Origin: Enterobacterales bacterium
GTDB lineage: Bacteria; Pseudomonadota; Gammaproteobacteria; Enterobacterales; Succinivibrionaceae
Direction: 5' to 3'
Assembly (NCBI GenBank): GCA_900768635.1
Contig: CAAGDP010000048.1
Span: forward strand, 1 to 5,775
Length of the DNA: 5,775 nucleotides
The stretch's first letter is position 1. Each line of letters starts with the position of its first letter. Under the pieces are notes generated by a model. The model did no database searches. It was not told the origin of the DNA and saw only the letters and a program-made list of their open reading frames with translations. The position numbers were made by a program, and so were the translations under genes. Shown in pieces: positions 1 through 5,658 of the stretch.

Positions 1-1
1 T

Positions 2-196
2 GAATGTAAAAAGATAACTGATGATGATGATTTCAATGAGTTCTGCCATAAAGCATTACAGCAGATTGAAGAAAAGAAGTATGCACAGCCCTATGAGAAA
101 AGGAAATATCAGATCTTTAAGTACGGAATTACATTTTGCGGAAAATATTGTGGTGTAGAGGGAGCAAACAGCATGAAAACAGCTGAGGGTAGATAA
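2..196 (+). CDS. C-terminal end of a PD-(D/E)XK nuclease-family protein (partial)
   Basis: An open frame enters from the left edge and stops at TAA 194-196, giving 64 residues. It contains an ALQQIEEKKYAQPYEKRKY stretch followed by IFKYGITFCGKYC. That pattern, Ala-Leu-x-Gln-Ile-Glu then Tyr-Gly-Ile-x-Phe-x-Gly-Lys, is the usual end of the AAA-ATPase-like/PD-(D/E)XK nuclease proteins (DUF1703 group) that are abundant and often multicopy in anaerobes. The catalytic and ATPase parts would be upstream of the window, so activity cannot be judged. The last dozen residues (VEGANSMKTAEGR) look less conserved than I would expect. The ISL3 element begins about 20 bases after the stop. The family call rests on recalled consensus. 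Confidence 0.6.
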   Translation, partial: ECKKITDDDDFNEFCHKALQQIEEKKYAQPYEKRKYQIFKYGITFCGKYCGVEGANSMKTAEGR

Positions 197-215
197 TTAA
201 AACAAATCATACCTA

Positions 216-1526
216 GGGTCTTAAGAGATTGTAGCGCCATCCTTTGAGGGATCGATAATTTTGGTTCTATCTAAATTTTTGAGCCTTGATGCATAAGAAT
301 GGAAGAAATGTAACGAGGTTAAGGCATCTGCCATTAGGAGACAGCTATACAGTTATAGAGGCATCAAGAGCAAGGTACAGATGTACTAATTGTGACCACA
401 GTGGATTTATCCCAATGGGATTCAAAACTAAAGGTCATCAGATAACAGAGCAGTTAAGAACTTACACCGAGGGTTTATTGGCGTATGGTTATACTCTAAA
501 GTCTGTTGCCAATATAACAGGGCTGAATAAAAGTTTAGTCAAAGATAATGATAAGGCACGGCTTGAAGCTCTCTATGTAAGAGAAAATGAAAACGGCAAA
601 AGAGAGCTGATAAAGCCTGAAGTTCAGGCAAGATGTCTAGGAATATATGAATTCAAGTTGCATGACGGCTACAAGTATGCAACTCATATAACAGATTTAG
701 ATACAGGCTGTATCCTGTGGATCCAGGCAGGAAAAAAGAAGAAAGTGGTATATGACTTCATCGAGCATGTGGGGCTTGAATGGATGAGTAGTGTAATTGC
801 CATCTCTGCTGATATGAACTCAGATTTTGAAGAAGCCTTTAAAGAGAAATGCCCACATTTAAAGGTTGTCTATGACTACTTTCATATAGTCAAAAACTTC
901 AATGAAAAGGTTGTCAGTGAAGTCAGAAAAGACGAGCAACGAAGACTGATTGAAGAGGGAAATAAAGAAGCTGCAGAAGCTCTTAAAGGCAGCAAATATA
1001 ATATCCTGACTTCAAGTAGGAATACGTTATTAGCAAAAGATGTTGCCGCTCATAAAGGAGAGGTAATTTCAAAAGGTAGTGACCTTTTCAAAAAGGATGA
1101 GGTTAAGCTAAAAGGAGGGCAGATGGGGAGATATCTGCAACTGCTATCGCAAAACGCCTTACTGTTTAATTTGGATTATGTAAAAACAACTCTTAATGAC
1201 GCTTACAAACTTTATTCTGAAGAAAAGATGACTATCTTCATTGATGAGATTATTTCATATTGCAATTGTACTGAAAATTGCCATTTTAAGTGGTTTGCTA
1301 ACTTATTGGAAAAACATAAAGAAGGAATAGTTAGCCATGCAAAATACCGCATTTCCAATGGAAAAATTGAAGGTATAAATCAGAAGATTAAGACAATTAG
1401 AAGACAGAGTTATGGATTACCAGATGATGAGTACTTTTTCTTAAAGATATTTGATGCTTCAAGGCAAAAATGGAATCACAGTTTGGAGCGATCCTCTATG
1501 TGATCCCACATTTTTCTGTACTGCCC
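216..1526 (+). mobile_element. ISL3-family insertion sequence, degraded
   Basis: The segment holds an ISL3-type transposase frame. Its left edge is placed at GGGTCTTAAGAG (216), because ISL3-family termini typically begin GG-C/G-TCTT. Its right edge is placed at ACTGCCC (1526). The reverse complement of the right end, GGGCAGTACAGAAAAATGTG, matches the left end only poorly, sharing the GGG and scattered bases. The 8 bases outside each edge, CATACCTA (208-215) and CATATTTT (1527-1534), agree at 5 of 8 positions, which would be a decayed version of the 8-bp target duplication usual for this family. The boundaries are approximate. The short leader before the transposase and the missing N-terminus suggest an internal deletion near the left end. 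Confidence 0.5.
286..1503 (+). CDS. ISL3-family transposase, N-terminally truncated and probably inactive
   Basis: This is a DDE-type transposase of the ISL3 family. The frame opens at TTG 286/ATG 289 directly after an in-frame TGA at 280-282. The protein starts inside the zinc ribbon: LRHLPLGD and the second cysteine pair CTNC (residues 33-36) are present, but the first CxxC is missing. A helix-turn-helix-like part follows (about 50-95). The DDE core then runs from about 117: GIYEFKLHDGYKYATHITDLDTG (118-141), SADMN with the second acidic residue Asp176, YDYFHIVKNFNEKV (196-209), and SNGKIEGINQKIK with Glu362. The family normally reads GIDEF in the first block. Here Tyr121 (TAT 646-648) replaces the first catalytic Asp, one base away from GAT. 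The frame ends ERSSM at 1503 without the usual tail. The lost zinc ribbon and the lost Asp argue for a dead transposase, so it may equally be annotated as a pseudogene. Confidence 0.85.
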   Translation: MMHKNGRNVTRLRHLPLGDSYTVIEASRARYRCTNCDHSGFIPMGFKTKGHQITEQLRTYTEGLLAYGYTLKSVANITGLNKSLVKDNDKARLEALYVRENENGKRELIKPEVQARCLGIYEFKLHDGYKYATHITDLDTGCILWIQAGKKKKVVYDFIEHVGLEWMSSVIAISADMNSDFEEAFKEKCPHLKVVYDYFHIVKNFNEKVVSEVRKDEQRRLIEEGNKEAAEALKGSKYNILTSSRNTLLAKDVAAHKGEVISKGSDLFKKDEVKLKGGQMGRYLQLLSQNALLFNLDYVKTTLNDAYKLYSEEKMTIFIDEIISYCNCTENCHFKWFANLLEKHKEGIVSHAKYRISNGKIEGINQKIKTIRRQSYGLPDDEYFFLKIFDASRQKWNHSLERSSM

Positions 1527-1551
1527 CATATTTTTTGAAATGAAGGTAAAA

Positions 1552-1914
1552 ATGAAGGAACAATCAGATTATCGCTGTACTAATCCGGAACACCGGAAAT
1601 TGGTGAATGCTCTCCATGACGAGGAGATTAGCAATGAGGATCTGGAGTTTATTGCCTTATTTTTCAAAGCACTTGCGGATCCAACCAGGATCAGGATTAT
1701 TAATGCACTGGCTTTTCATGAGAAAGTAGGGGTCTGCTGTCTGGCTGATTTGCTGGATATGACTATTTCAGCTGTATCTCATCAGTTGCGGGTGCTCCGT
1801 AATCACCGGTTGGTTAAAGCCCGGAAGATTGGTCAGAATGTATTTTATTCCTTGAATGACGAGCATGTTCAGGATGTATTTCGCATTGCTCTGGACCATG
1901 TCCGGGAAAAGTAA
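1552..1914 (+). CDS. ArsR/SmtB-family metal-sensing transcriptional repressor
   Basis: A dimeric winged-helix repressor of 120 residues, the usual size for the family. FFKALADPTRIRIINAL (37-53) is the family signature helix. CLADLLDMTISAVSHQLRVLRNHRLV (63-88) is the recognition helix-turn-helix, and RKIGQNVFYSLNDEHV (91-106) is the wing plus start of alpha-5. Asp103, His105, His116 and Glu119 reproduce the spacing of the SmtB alpha-5 zinc site (D-x-H, +11 H, +3 E). Cys62-Cys63 lie where CadC-type proteins have the CVC metal-site motif, and Cys9 and His14 could contribute an N-terminal ligand. ATG 1552 is chosen because GAAGG (1542-1546) sits 5 bases before it. ATG 1540 (124 residues) has no such site. 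The ISL3 end is about 25 bases upstream, so its original promoter is probably gone. Zinc or a similar divalent metal is the likely inducer; no transporter gene is visible. Confidence 0.88.
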   Translation: MKEQSDYRCTNPEHRKLVNALHDEEISNEDLEFIALFFKALADPTRIRIINALAFHEKVGVCCLADLLDMTISAVSHQLRVLRNHRLVKARKIGQNVFYSLNDEHVQDVFRIALDHVREK

Positions 1915-2091
1915 TTGTCCTGTTAAGTATTTGGTCTTATTTTACTCCAGCCTGATCTCCGGCTATCCTGTTAGGTTTTCCGGCAGGACCGTCAGGGAAC
2001 TTTCTGTTTTTTCTCCTGTTCGAGCTTTTCCTTTTCCTGATTTTCTAAATTCACAGGTGTAAATATTCTATCGAAGGAAATCTGGAAACAG

Positions 2092-2097
2092 TATAAT
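2092..2097 (+). promoter_or_regulatory. Candidate -10 box (TATAAT) for the DUF5718 gene
   Basis: A perfect TATAAT lies about 60 bases before ATG 2158 and 100 before ATG 2200, in the gap between arsR and the DUF5718 gene. No good -35 hexamer is found 16-18 bases upstream (TATCGA or similar), and there is no extended TG. It may therefore need an activator, or may be chance in AT-rich DNA. No terminator with a convincing stem was found after arsR, so read-through from arsR is also possible. The rest of 1915-2157 shows only weak stems, for example CTCAG 2123-2127 with CTGAG 2147-2151. Confidence 0.3.
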
Positions 2098-2199
2098 CAC
2101 ATATTGGACATTCTGTTATCGCCTCAGTAATCTCTGGGTATTTTTCCTGAGATAAAAATGGGTGCTGGTTATTATTCTCGGATTTGTGGAACTTGTGAT

Positions 2200-3030
2200 A
2201 TGAATTTTGAAAACTGTCTTGGATTAGGAGTTGCCGGAAATTTTGCCGGACATTTGGAGCAGGCTGGAGAAGCTGCTGATTTTGCCGGAGTTAAAACATT
2301 AGATGATAAAGCACCAAAAGCTTTATTTCCTTTTTATCTGCCCCGGTCAGAAAATTTTCTGGGTTGCTATCCCCTGAGCTCTGATAAAATTCTGTTCCCT
2401 CAAACTGGTGATAATCTCCAGATCGAGCCGGAAGTAGGTGTGGTTTTTGCCATCAGCTATTTGGGTGATAAGGTTGCCGGTTTATCACCTTTGTACTTCG
2501 GTGCCTATAATGACTGCTCCATTCGTCGTCCCGGCGCCAGAAAAATTTCCGAGAAAAAGAACTGGGGCCCCTGCTCCAAAGGGATTTCTCAGGATCTTAT
2601 TTCTTTGGAAAGTTTTACTTCCGGAGGTATTTTAGATCGTGTCCGTATTGCCAGTTTTCTTATTCGGGACGGGGAGTGTTTTCCTTACGGTGTGGATAGC
2701 GCTGCCCGGGATTACAGTTATATGTATGAACGCCTTACCGACTGGATGATTAATCGCCTGAATTTTCAGAAGGATGAAGGGCCGGCAGAAGATCTTAACA
2801 GTTACCTTGTAAAATGCGGTCGTCCTGATAAATGTCTGGTATCCATAGGCGCTACCCGTTACACCCCTTTTGGCGAGAAAAATTATCTGCAGCCGGGAGA
2901 TGAAAGTGTGGTGGTTCTTTATATGGAGGATGAGCATACCCGGGAGGAGGTTATTAAGCTGGTGAGTGAGGGAAAATTCAGCGAAATCGGAGGATCTGTA
3001 TTACGTCAGAAGGTAGTTGCTCAGATTTAA
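2200..3030 (+). CDS. DUF5718 family protein, FAH-like residues, function unknown
   Basis: This is a soluble protein of 276 residues with no signal peptide or membrane segment. Landmarks typical of DUF5718 are GLGVAGNFAGHLEQAGEAADF (8-28), PLSSD (58-62), LQIEPEVGVVF (73-83), YNDCSIRRPGARKISEKKNWGPCSKG (103-128), RIASFLIRDGECFPYGVDS (149-167), and SIGATRYTPFGEKNYLQPGDESVVVLY (215-241). The order E-x-E (Glu76, Glu78), Asn-Asp105, Arg109, then a Lys (120 or 127) parallels the metal and active-site residues of the fumarylacetoacetate hydrolase fold, hinting at a metal-dependent hydrolase or lyase; this is inference. ATG 2200 is chosen because the recognisable family sequence begins shortly after it. 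ATG 2158 would add 14 residues (MGAGYYSRICGTCD), and neither start has a strong ribosome site. It lies after arsR on the same strand and ends before a clear terminator. No substrate can be named. Confidence 0.82.
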   Translation: MNFENCLGLGVAGNFAGHLEQAGEAADFAGVKTLDDKAPKALFPFYLPRSENFLGCYPLSSDKILFPQTGDNLQIEPEVGVVFAISYLGDKVAGLSPLYFGAYNDCSIRRPGARKISEKKNWGPCSKGISQDLISLESFTSGGILDRVRIASFLIRDGECFPYGVDSAARDYSYMYERLTDWMINRLNFQKDEGPAEDLNSYLVKCGRPDKCLVSIGATRYTPFGEKNYLQPGDESVVVLYMEDEHTREEVIKLVSEGKFSEIGGSVLRQKVVAQI

Positions 3031-3099
3031 TTCTCATATTCCTGAAATTCTGATCCGGCGGAAATCTCTCCCTCATAAATGAACCTGATGCCAGTTATG

Positions 3100-3131
3100 G
3101 ACAGTCTCTTTTCTCGGGCTGTCTTTTTTTT
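3100..3131 (+). terminator. Rho-independent terminator after the DUF5718 gene
   Basis: GACAGTC (3100-3106) pairs with GGCTGTC (3117-3123), giving seven pairs including one T-G wobble, across a 10-base loop. Eight T residues (3124-3131) follow immediately. It lies 70 bases after the stop at 3030 and is in the correct orientation to end that transcript. Confidence 0.85.
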
Positions 3132-3245
3132 AGATCTGAAATTCCCTTTTATTTCCGGATTTTAGGGAAGTTTAATCTTCTGTTCTCTTTTGGAAACAGT
3201 AGTTTTGTGATCCCATGCGTTAGAAATTTCAGTTGATCCATAAAA

Positions 3246-3290
3246 AAACTGTACAAAAAAAACAACAGTAAACTCGAATTAAACTGTACA
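3246..3290. repeat. Direct repeat AAACTGTACA, two copies 35 bp apart
   Basis: AAACTGTACA occurs at 3246-3255 and again at 3281-3290. The core TGTACA is itself a palindrome, and the second copy extends to the 8-base palindrome CTGTACAG (3284-3291). That palindrome recurs at 3592-3599. Regularly spaced palindromic words upstream of a gene can be protein-binding sites. The spacing of 35 is not an exact number of helical turns, and no matching regulator is identified here. Confidence 0.35.
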
Positions 3291-3382
3291 GACCGATTTT
3301 TTCGTAATTGGCATTAAAATAATAATGTTTTCATTGTTCCGCAGCAATCAGTTCTGTCAGCAAAATTGATATTCCTAAATGA

Positions 3383-3486
3383 GGGTATGACTACTACCCG
3401 ATGATGCAGAGGAGAAATAATCATCAGGAGCATACCTGCTGGATTGATTAGAATTAGTCGGGATTGTTATTCCCTGTCAGGAATAA
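3383..3486 (+). other. Cluster of consecutive short hairpins, possible structured RNA
   Basis: Four stems follow one another without overlap problems. They are GGGTA 3383-3387 with TACCC 3395-3399; GATGAT 3400-3405 with ATCATC 3420-3425; CAGG 3425-3428 with CCTG 3435-3438 (sharing one base with the previous stem); and TTATTCC 3467-3473 with GGAATAA 3480-3486. The loop of the second stem contains GAGGAG, which resembles a ribosome site, and the last stem is followed by a T-rich run. I compared it from memory with c-di-GMP-I and -II, THF and fluoride riboswitch cores and found no match. It could be a small RNA or an unknown leader element, or a chance cluster in AT-rich sequence. Confidence 0.3.
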
Positions 3487-3800
3487 ACTTTTTCTTATCT
3501 TTTTACCTTAAATATTTCCAATGTAAGCAGTATCAGTTGGAATGTTCGTATTTGCTGAATTTTCTGTGTTCAGTCTCCATATCAGCCGGATCTGTACAGG
3601 TCGGTAGAGGTAGATTTTTCCGGATAGTTATGGTTAAGATTTGTTCAAAAATGGTTCAAATACTCTGAAGTGGTGTTGGTTTAACGGTCAGATTTTGATT
3701 TAAGCATACTTGCTTTTTCTAAAAGTATGACCTTATTTGCAGAAAAAGACTTATTGGAGCTATATGTGTGAGTCTGTCCTGATTTTTTGCATCGATATTG

Positions 3801-3850
3801 AGTGATAATGAACCAAATTAGTTCATGCAGTCACTGTGGAATTTTTTTTT
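3801..3850 (+). terminator. Two-part stem-loop followed by T9, possible terminator
   Basis: AGTGA (3801-3805) pairs with TCACT (3831-3835). Inside it, ATGAAC (3808-3813) pairs perfectly with GTTCAT (3821-3826) around a 7-base loop, leaving a small internal loop (TA against GCAG). Nine T residues follow at 3842-3850, six bases after the stem, which is a longer gap than in a standard intrinsic terminator. It points rightwards, so it would end a transcript starting somewhere in 3132-3800, where no gene is recognised. That fits a small RNA ending here or leftover regulation of mcp. Confidence 0.4.
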
Positions 3851-3947
3851 GAATTACTTTTTTCAGGATTTCCATATCAACAAAAACTACGGATAAAAAA
3901 ATGAGTTGCATCGACTATCCAGAGAAAGTGTTATGAATTTTTTGGTA

Positions 3948-3963
3948 ATTAGTGATAACTAAT
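3948..3963. promoter_or_regulatory. 16-base palindrome upstream of mcp, operator-like
   Basis: ATTAGT GATA ACTAAT is a perfect 6-4-6 inverted repeat ending 41 bases before the mcp start. Its size and placement suit a binding site for a dimeric regulator near the promoter, or a 5'-leader hairpin. No good sigma-70 promoter is seen; the best pair nearby is TTGCAT 3906-3911 and TGTTAT 3929-3934 at 17 bases spacing, matching 3 and 4 of 6 bases. If that weak promoter is real, the palindrome covers about +8 to +23 and could block or structure early transcription. Confidence 0.35.
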
Positions 3964-3987
3964 GATTATTAAAATGAGAAGTACTCC

Positions 3988-3993
3988 GGGGAG
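3988..3993 (+). promoter_or_regulatory. Shine-Dalgarno GGGGAG of mcp
   Basis: A purine-rich GGGGAG lies 11 bases before ATG 4005. The gap is slightly long but this is the only good site nearby. It supports ATG 4005 as the start, which also gives the expected short cytoplasmic N-terminus before the first membrane segment. Confidence 0.6.
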
Positions 3994-4004
3994 CAAAAAT
4001 TAGT

Positions 4005-5615
4005 ATGAAGTTTTTAACTAACCTTTCCATTAAATACAAGTTCTTATGTGTACTTGTTGTGACTTTCTTTTTGTTACTGTCAGTGGGAATTGTATCCTAT
4101 AGCGGTTCGTTACATGCAAAAGCCAATACGGATAAAATTACTCAGGATATAATGCCGGCTATTGAATCTCTGGGTGAAGTAAAAGCCTTATTCAAGGAAT
4201 TCAGAATATCTGCCATTAAATATGGTACATCCTACCCTGATGAATTAGAGAAGCTGAATCAGAAATTTAAAACTGAGGAAAGGAAACTTCTGGAGCATAC
4301 CAAAACTTTGAGCAAAGTGGTCGGTATTGAAAAAATTAAGGTATTGGAAAAACTTATTGCCGATTATAAACAGGTCGCCGACGGTAAGTTATTGGCTACA
4401 GCCCGCCAGGGTAAATCCCAGGAATGTGCAGATATTGTGGCTGCAGAGCTGGTTCCTATTGGTAATAGCTTTGATGCAACAATTAATGAAATCACCACCC
4501 ATCTCAACGGGGATGTGGAAACTAATAAAAAGAATTTGGCCCGGGCGGTGGATCCGACAGTTAATATTCTCATGCTGGTTGTTGTTATTATTCTGAATCT
4601 GGCTTTTATTATGGTTTTATCCCGGGATATTTCATCCCGTGTTAAGGATTTGACGCTGGACTCTTCAAAAGTATCAGAGGGGGATTTGTCCAAAAATATC
4701 GAACCTAAGGGTGGCGACGAAATCGGTAAGCTTGGAGCAAATTTCAGTAAGCTGGTGATTAATCTGCGGGGCATAGTTCAGGAAATTCTTACTAATACCA
4801 GCTCTCTGGAAGGAGCTTCTGAATCGGTGCGAAATGCTGCCAAGACTATTGATGATGATGCCAACAATGTCTTAAATAAGATCATAACTCTCAGCTCCTC
4901 TTCGGAAGAAATGGTGGCCACATCTCAGGAGATTGCCAAAAACTGCAGTATGGCAGCTGTAAGTGCCAATACCACGGAACAACTGGCCAAGGATGGCATG
5001 TCTGTAGTTCGCGAAACAGTATCCCAAATCAAAAGTAATAGTGATAAAACCCAGAAGGATGCGAAAGTTATTCTGCAACTGGGACACAAGACTCAGGCTA
5101 TTACTTCTATTATTGATACTATCCAGAATATTGCAGATCAGACCAATCTTCTGGCATTAAATGCTGCTATTGAAGCTGCCAGAGCAGGTGAGCATGGTCG
5201 TGGTTTTGCAGTGGTAGCTGATGAAGTCAGATCTCTTGCTGTTAAAACTTCCAATGCCACCGGTGAGATTAATGAAATGATCAATGCGGTTCAGGAAGAA
5301 GTTCAGAAAGCCAATGATTCCATTACTTCCACTGTAAACCAGATGGATGAACTGGCCGCCAATGCGAATAACCTCCAGGAGACTCTGCTGGTAATTACTG
5401 ACAAAATAGGGGAAGTGAATGAACAGATAACTCAGATCGCTACTGCAACAGAAGAGCAGACCGGTACTTCTCAGGATATGTCTTCCAATCTGCAGGATAT
5501 TACTACTTATACCCGGAAGATGTCAGAGGCTGTGCATAATACCTACGAGCTGTCAGATACGATTATCAAATATTCTCGGAATATTAAGTCAACTACCTCC
5601 GGATTTACCATCTGA
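4005..5615 (+). CDS. Methyl-accepting chemotaxis protein (4-helix-bundle sensor, HAMP, signalling domain)
   Basis: A 536-residue inner-membrane chemoreceptor that passes ligand signals to CheA/CheW and so to the flagellar motor. Membrane segment 1 is at about 12-33. The extracytoplasmic helical domain (about 35-184) has the length and charge pattern of the four-helix-bundle (4HB_MCP) sensor. Membrane segment 2 is at about 184-206. HAMP (207-258) carries the DEIGKLGANF motif at 238-247, though the usual Pro of its first helix is Val213. The signalling domain has the highly conserved hairpin tip NIADQTNLLALNAAIEAARAGEHGRGFAVVADEVR (375-409). Likely methylation regions include SSEEM (299-303) and ATEEQT (481-486). 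The C-terminus (TTSGFTI) lacks the NWETF-type pentapeptide that tethers CheR and CheB. It is probably transcribed alone: 870 bases of non-coding DNA precede it and an IS end follows 43 bases after the stop. The ligand is unknown. Confidence 0.95.
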   Translation: MKFLTNLSIKYKFLCVLVVTFFLLLSVGIVSYSGSLHAKANTDKITQDIMPAIESLGEVKALFKEFRISAIKYGTSYPDELEKLNQKFKTEERKLLEHTKTLSKVVGIEKIKVLEKLIADYKQVADGKLLATARQGKSQECADIVAAELVPIGNSFDATINEITTHLNGDVETNKKNLARAVDPTVNILMLVVVIILNLAFIMVLSRDISSRVKDLTLDSSKVSEGDLSKNIEPKGGDEIGKLGANFSKLVINLRGIVQEILTNTSSLEGASESVRNAAKTIDDDANNVLNKIITLSSSSEEMVATSQEIAKNCSMAAVSANTTEQLAKDGMSVVRETVSQIKSNSDKTQKDAKVILQLGHKTQAITSIIDTIQNIADQTNLLALNAAIEAARAGEHGRGFAVVADEVRSLAVKTSNATGEINEMINAVQEEVQKANDSITSTVNQMDELAANANNLQETLLVITDKIGEVNEQITQIATATEEQTGTSQDMSSNLQDITTYTRKMSEAVHNTYELSDTIIKYSRNIKSTTSGFTI

Positions 5616-5658
5616 GATAAGATAACTCTCATCTGAAGAACAGGTTAAGATATTACAA

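Larger units (their letters stand above)
3132..4004. other. Gene-poor intergenic region of about 870 bp, rich in small inverted repeats
   Basis: No convincing coding sequence is found on either strand. The longest plus-strand frame (3444-3668, 74 codons) has no ribosome site or recognisable motif and contains a perfect hairpin, so it is not called. The stretch holds several short perfect stems. These are TTCCCT/AGGGAA (3142-3147 with 3164-3169), the cluster at 3383-3486, CATACTT/AAGTATG (3705-3711 with 3723-3729), the two-part stem at 3801-3835, and a 16-base palindrome at 3948-3963. It also holds repeated CTGTACA words. It is far longer than a promoter for one receptor gene needs, so it could carry a small RNA, a structured leader or the remains of a lost gene. 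None of these is proven. Confidence 0.6.

Noticed and set aside
1856..2062. 68-codon frame overlapping the end of arsR
   Set aside because: It overlaps arsR in another frame by nearly 60 bases, has no ribosome site, and its translation resembles no protein family.
2632..2937. Minus-strand frame of 101 codons inside the DUF5718 gene
   Set aside because: It lies entirely antisense to a well-supported coding sequence and shows no domain features. The same applies to the minus-strand frames inside mcp at 4364-4774 and 4872-5087.
3206..3215. TGTGATCCCA shared with the ISL3 right end (1499-1508), as a relic of a second ISL3 copy
   Set aside because: The match stops after 10 bases, and ten-base matches are expected several times by chance in a window of this size.
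3444..3668. 74-codon plus-strand frame in the long intergenic region
   Set aside because: There is no ribosome site and no recognisable motif, the composition is rich in Phe/Leu/Ser as expected from AT-rich random frames, and a perfect 7-bp hairpin lies inside it.
3808..3826. ATGAAC-N7-GTTCAT as an ArsR/SmtB operator (TGAAC/GTTCA half-sites)
   Set aside because: The half-sites resemble SmtB-type operators, but TGAA and TTCA are separated by 9 bases instead of the usual 6, and the site is far from arsR. A hairpin with a T-run explains it better.
3894..3918. Sigma-28 (flagellar) promoter for mcp: TAAA then TCGACTAT
   Set aside because: The -35-like TAAA is within a poly-A run, and the -10 part matches CCGATAA only loosely.
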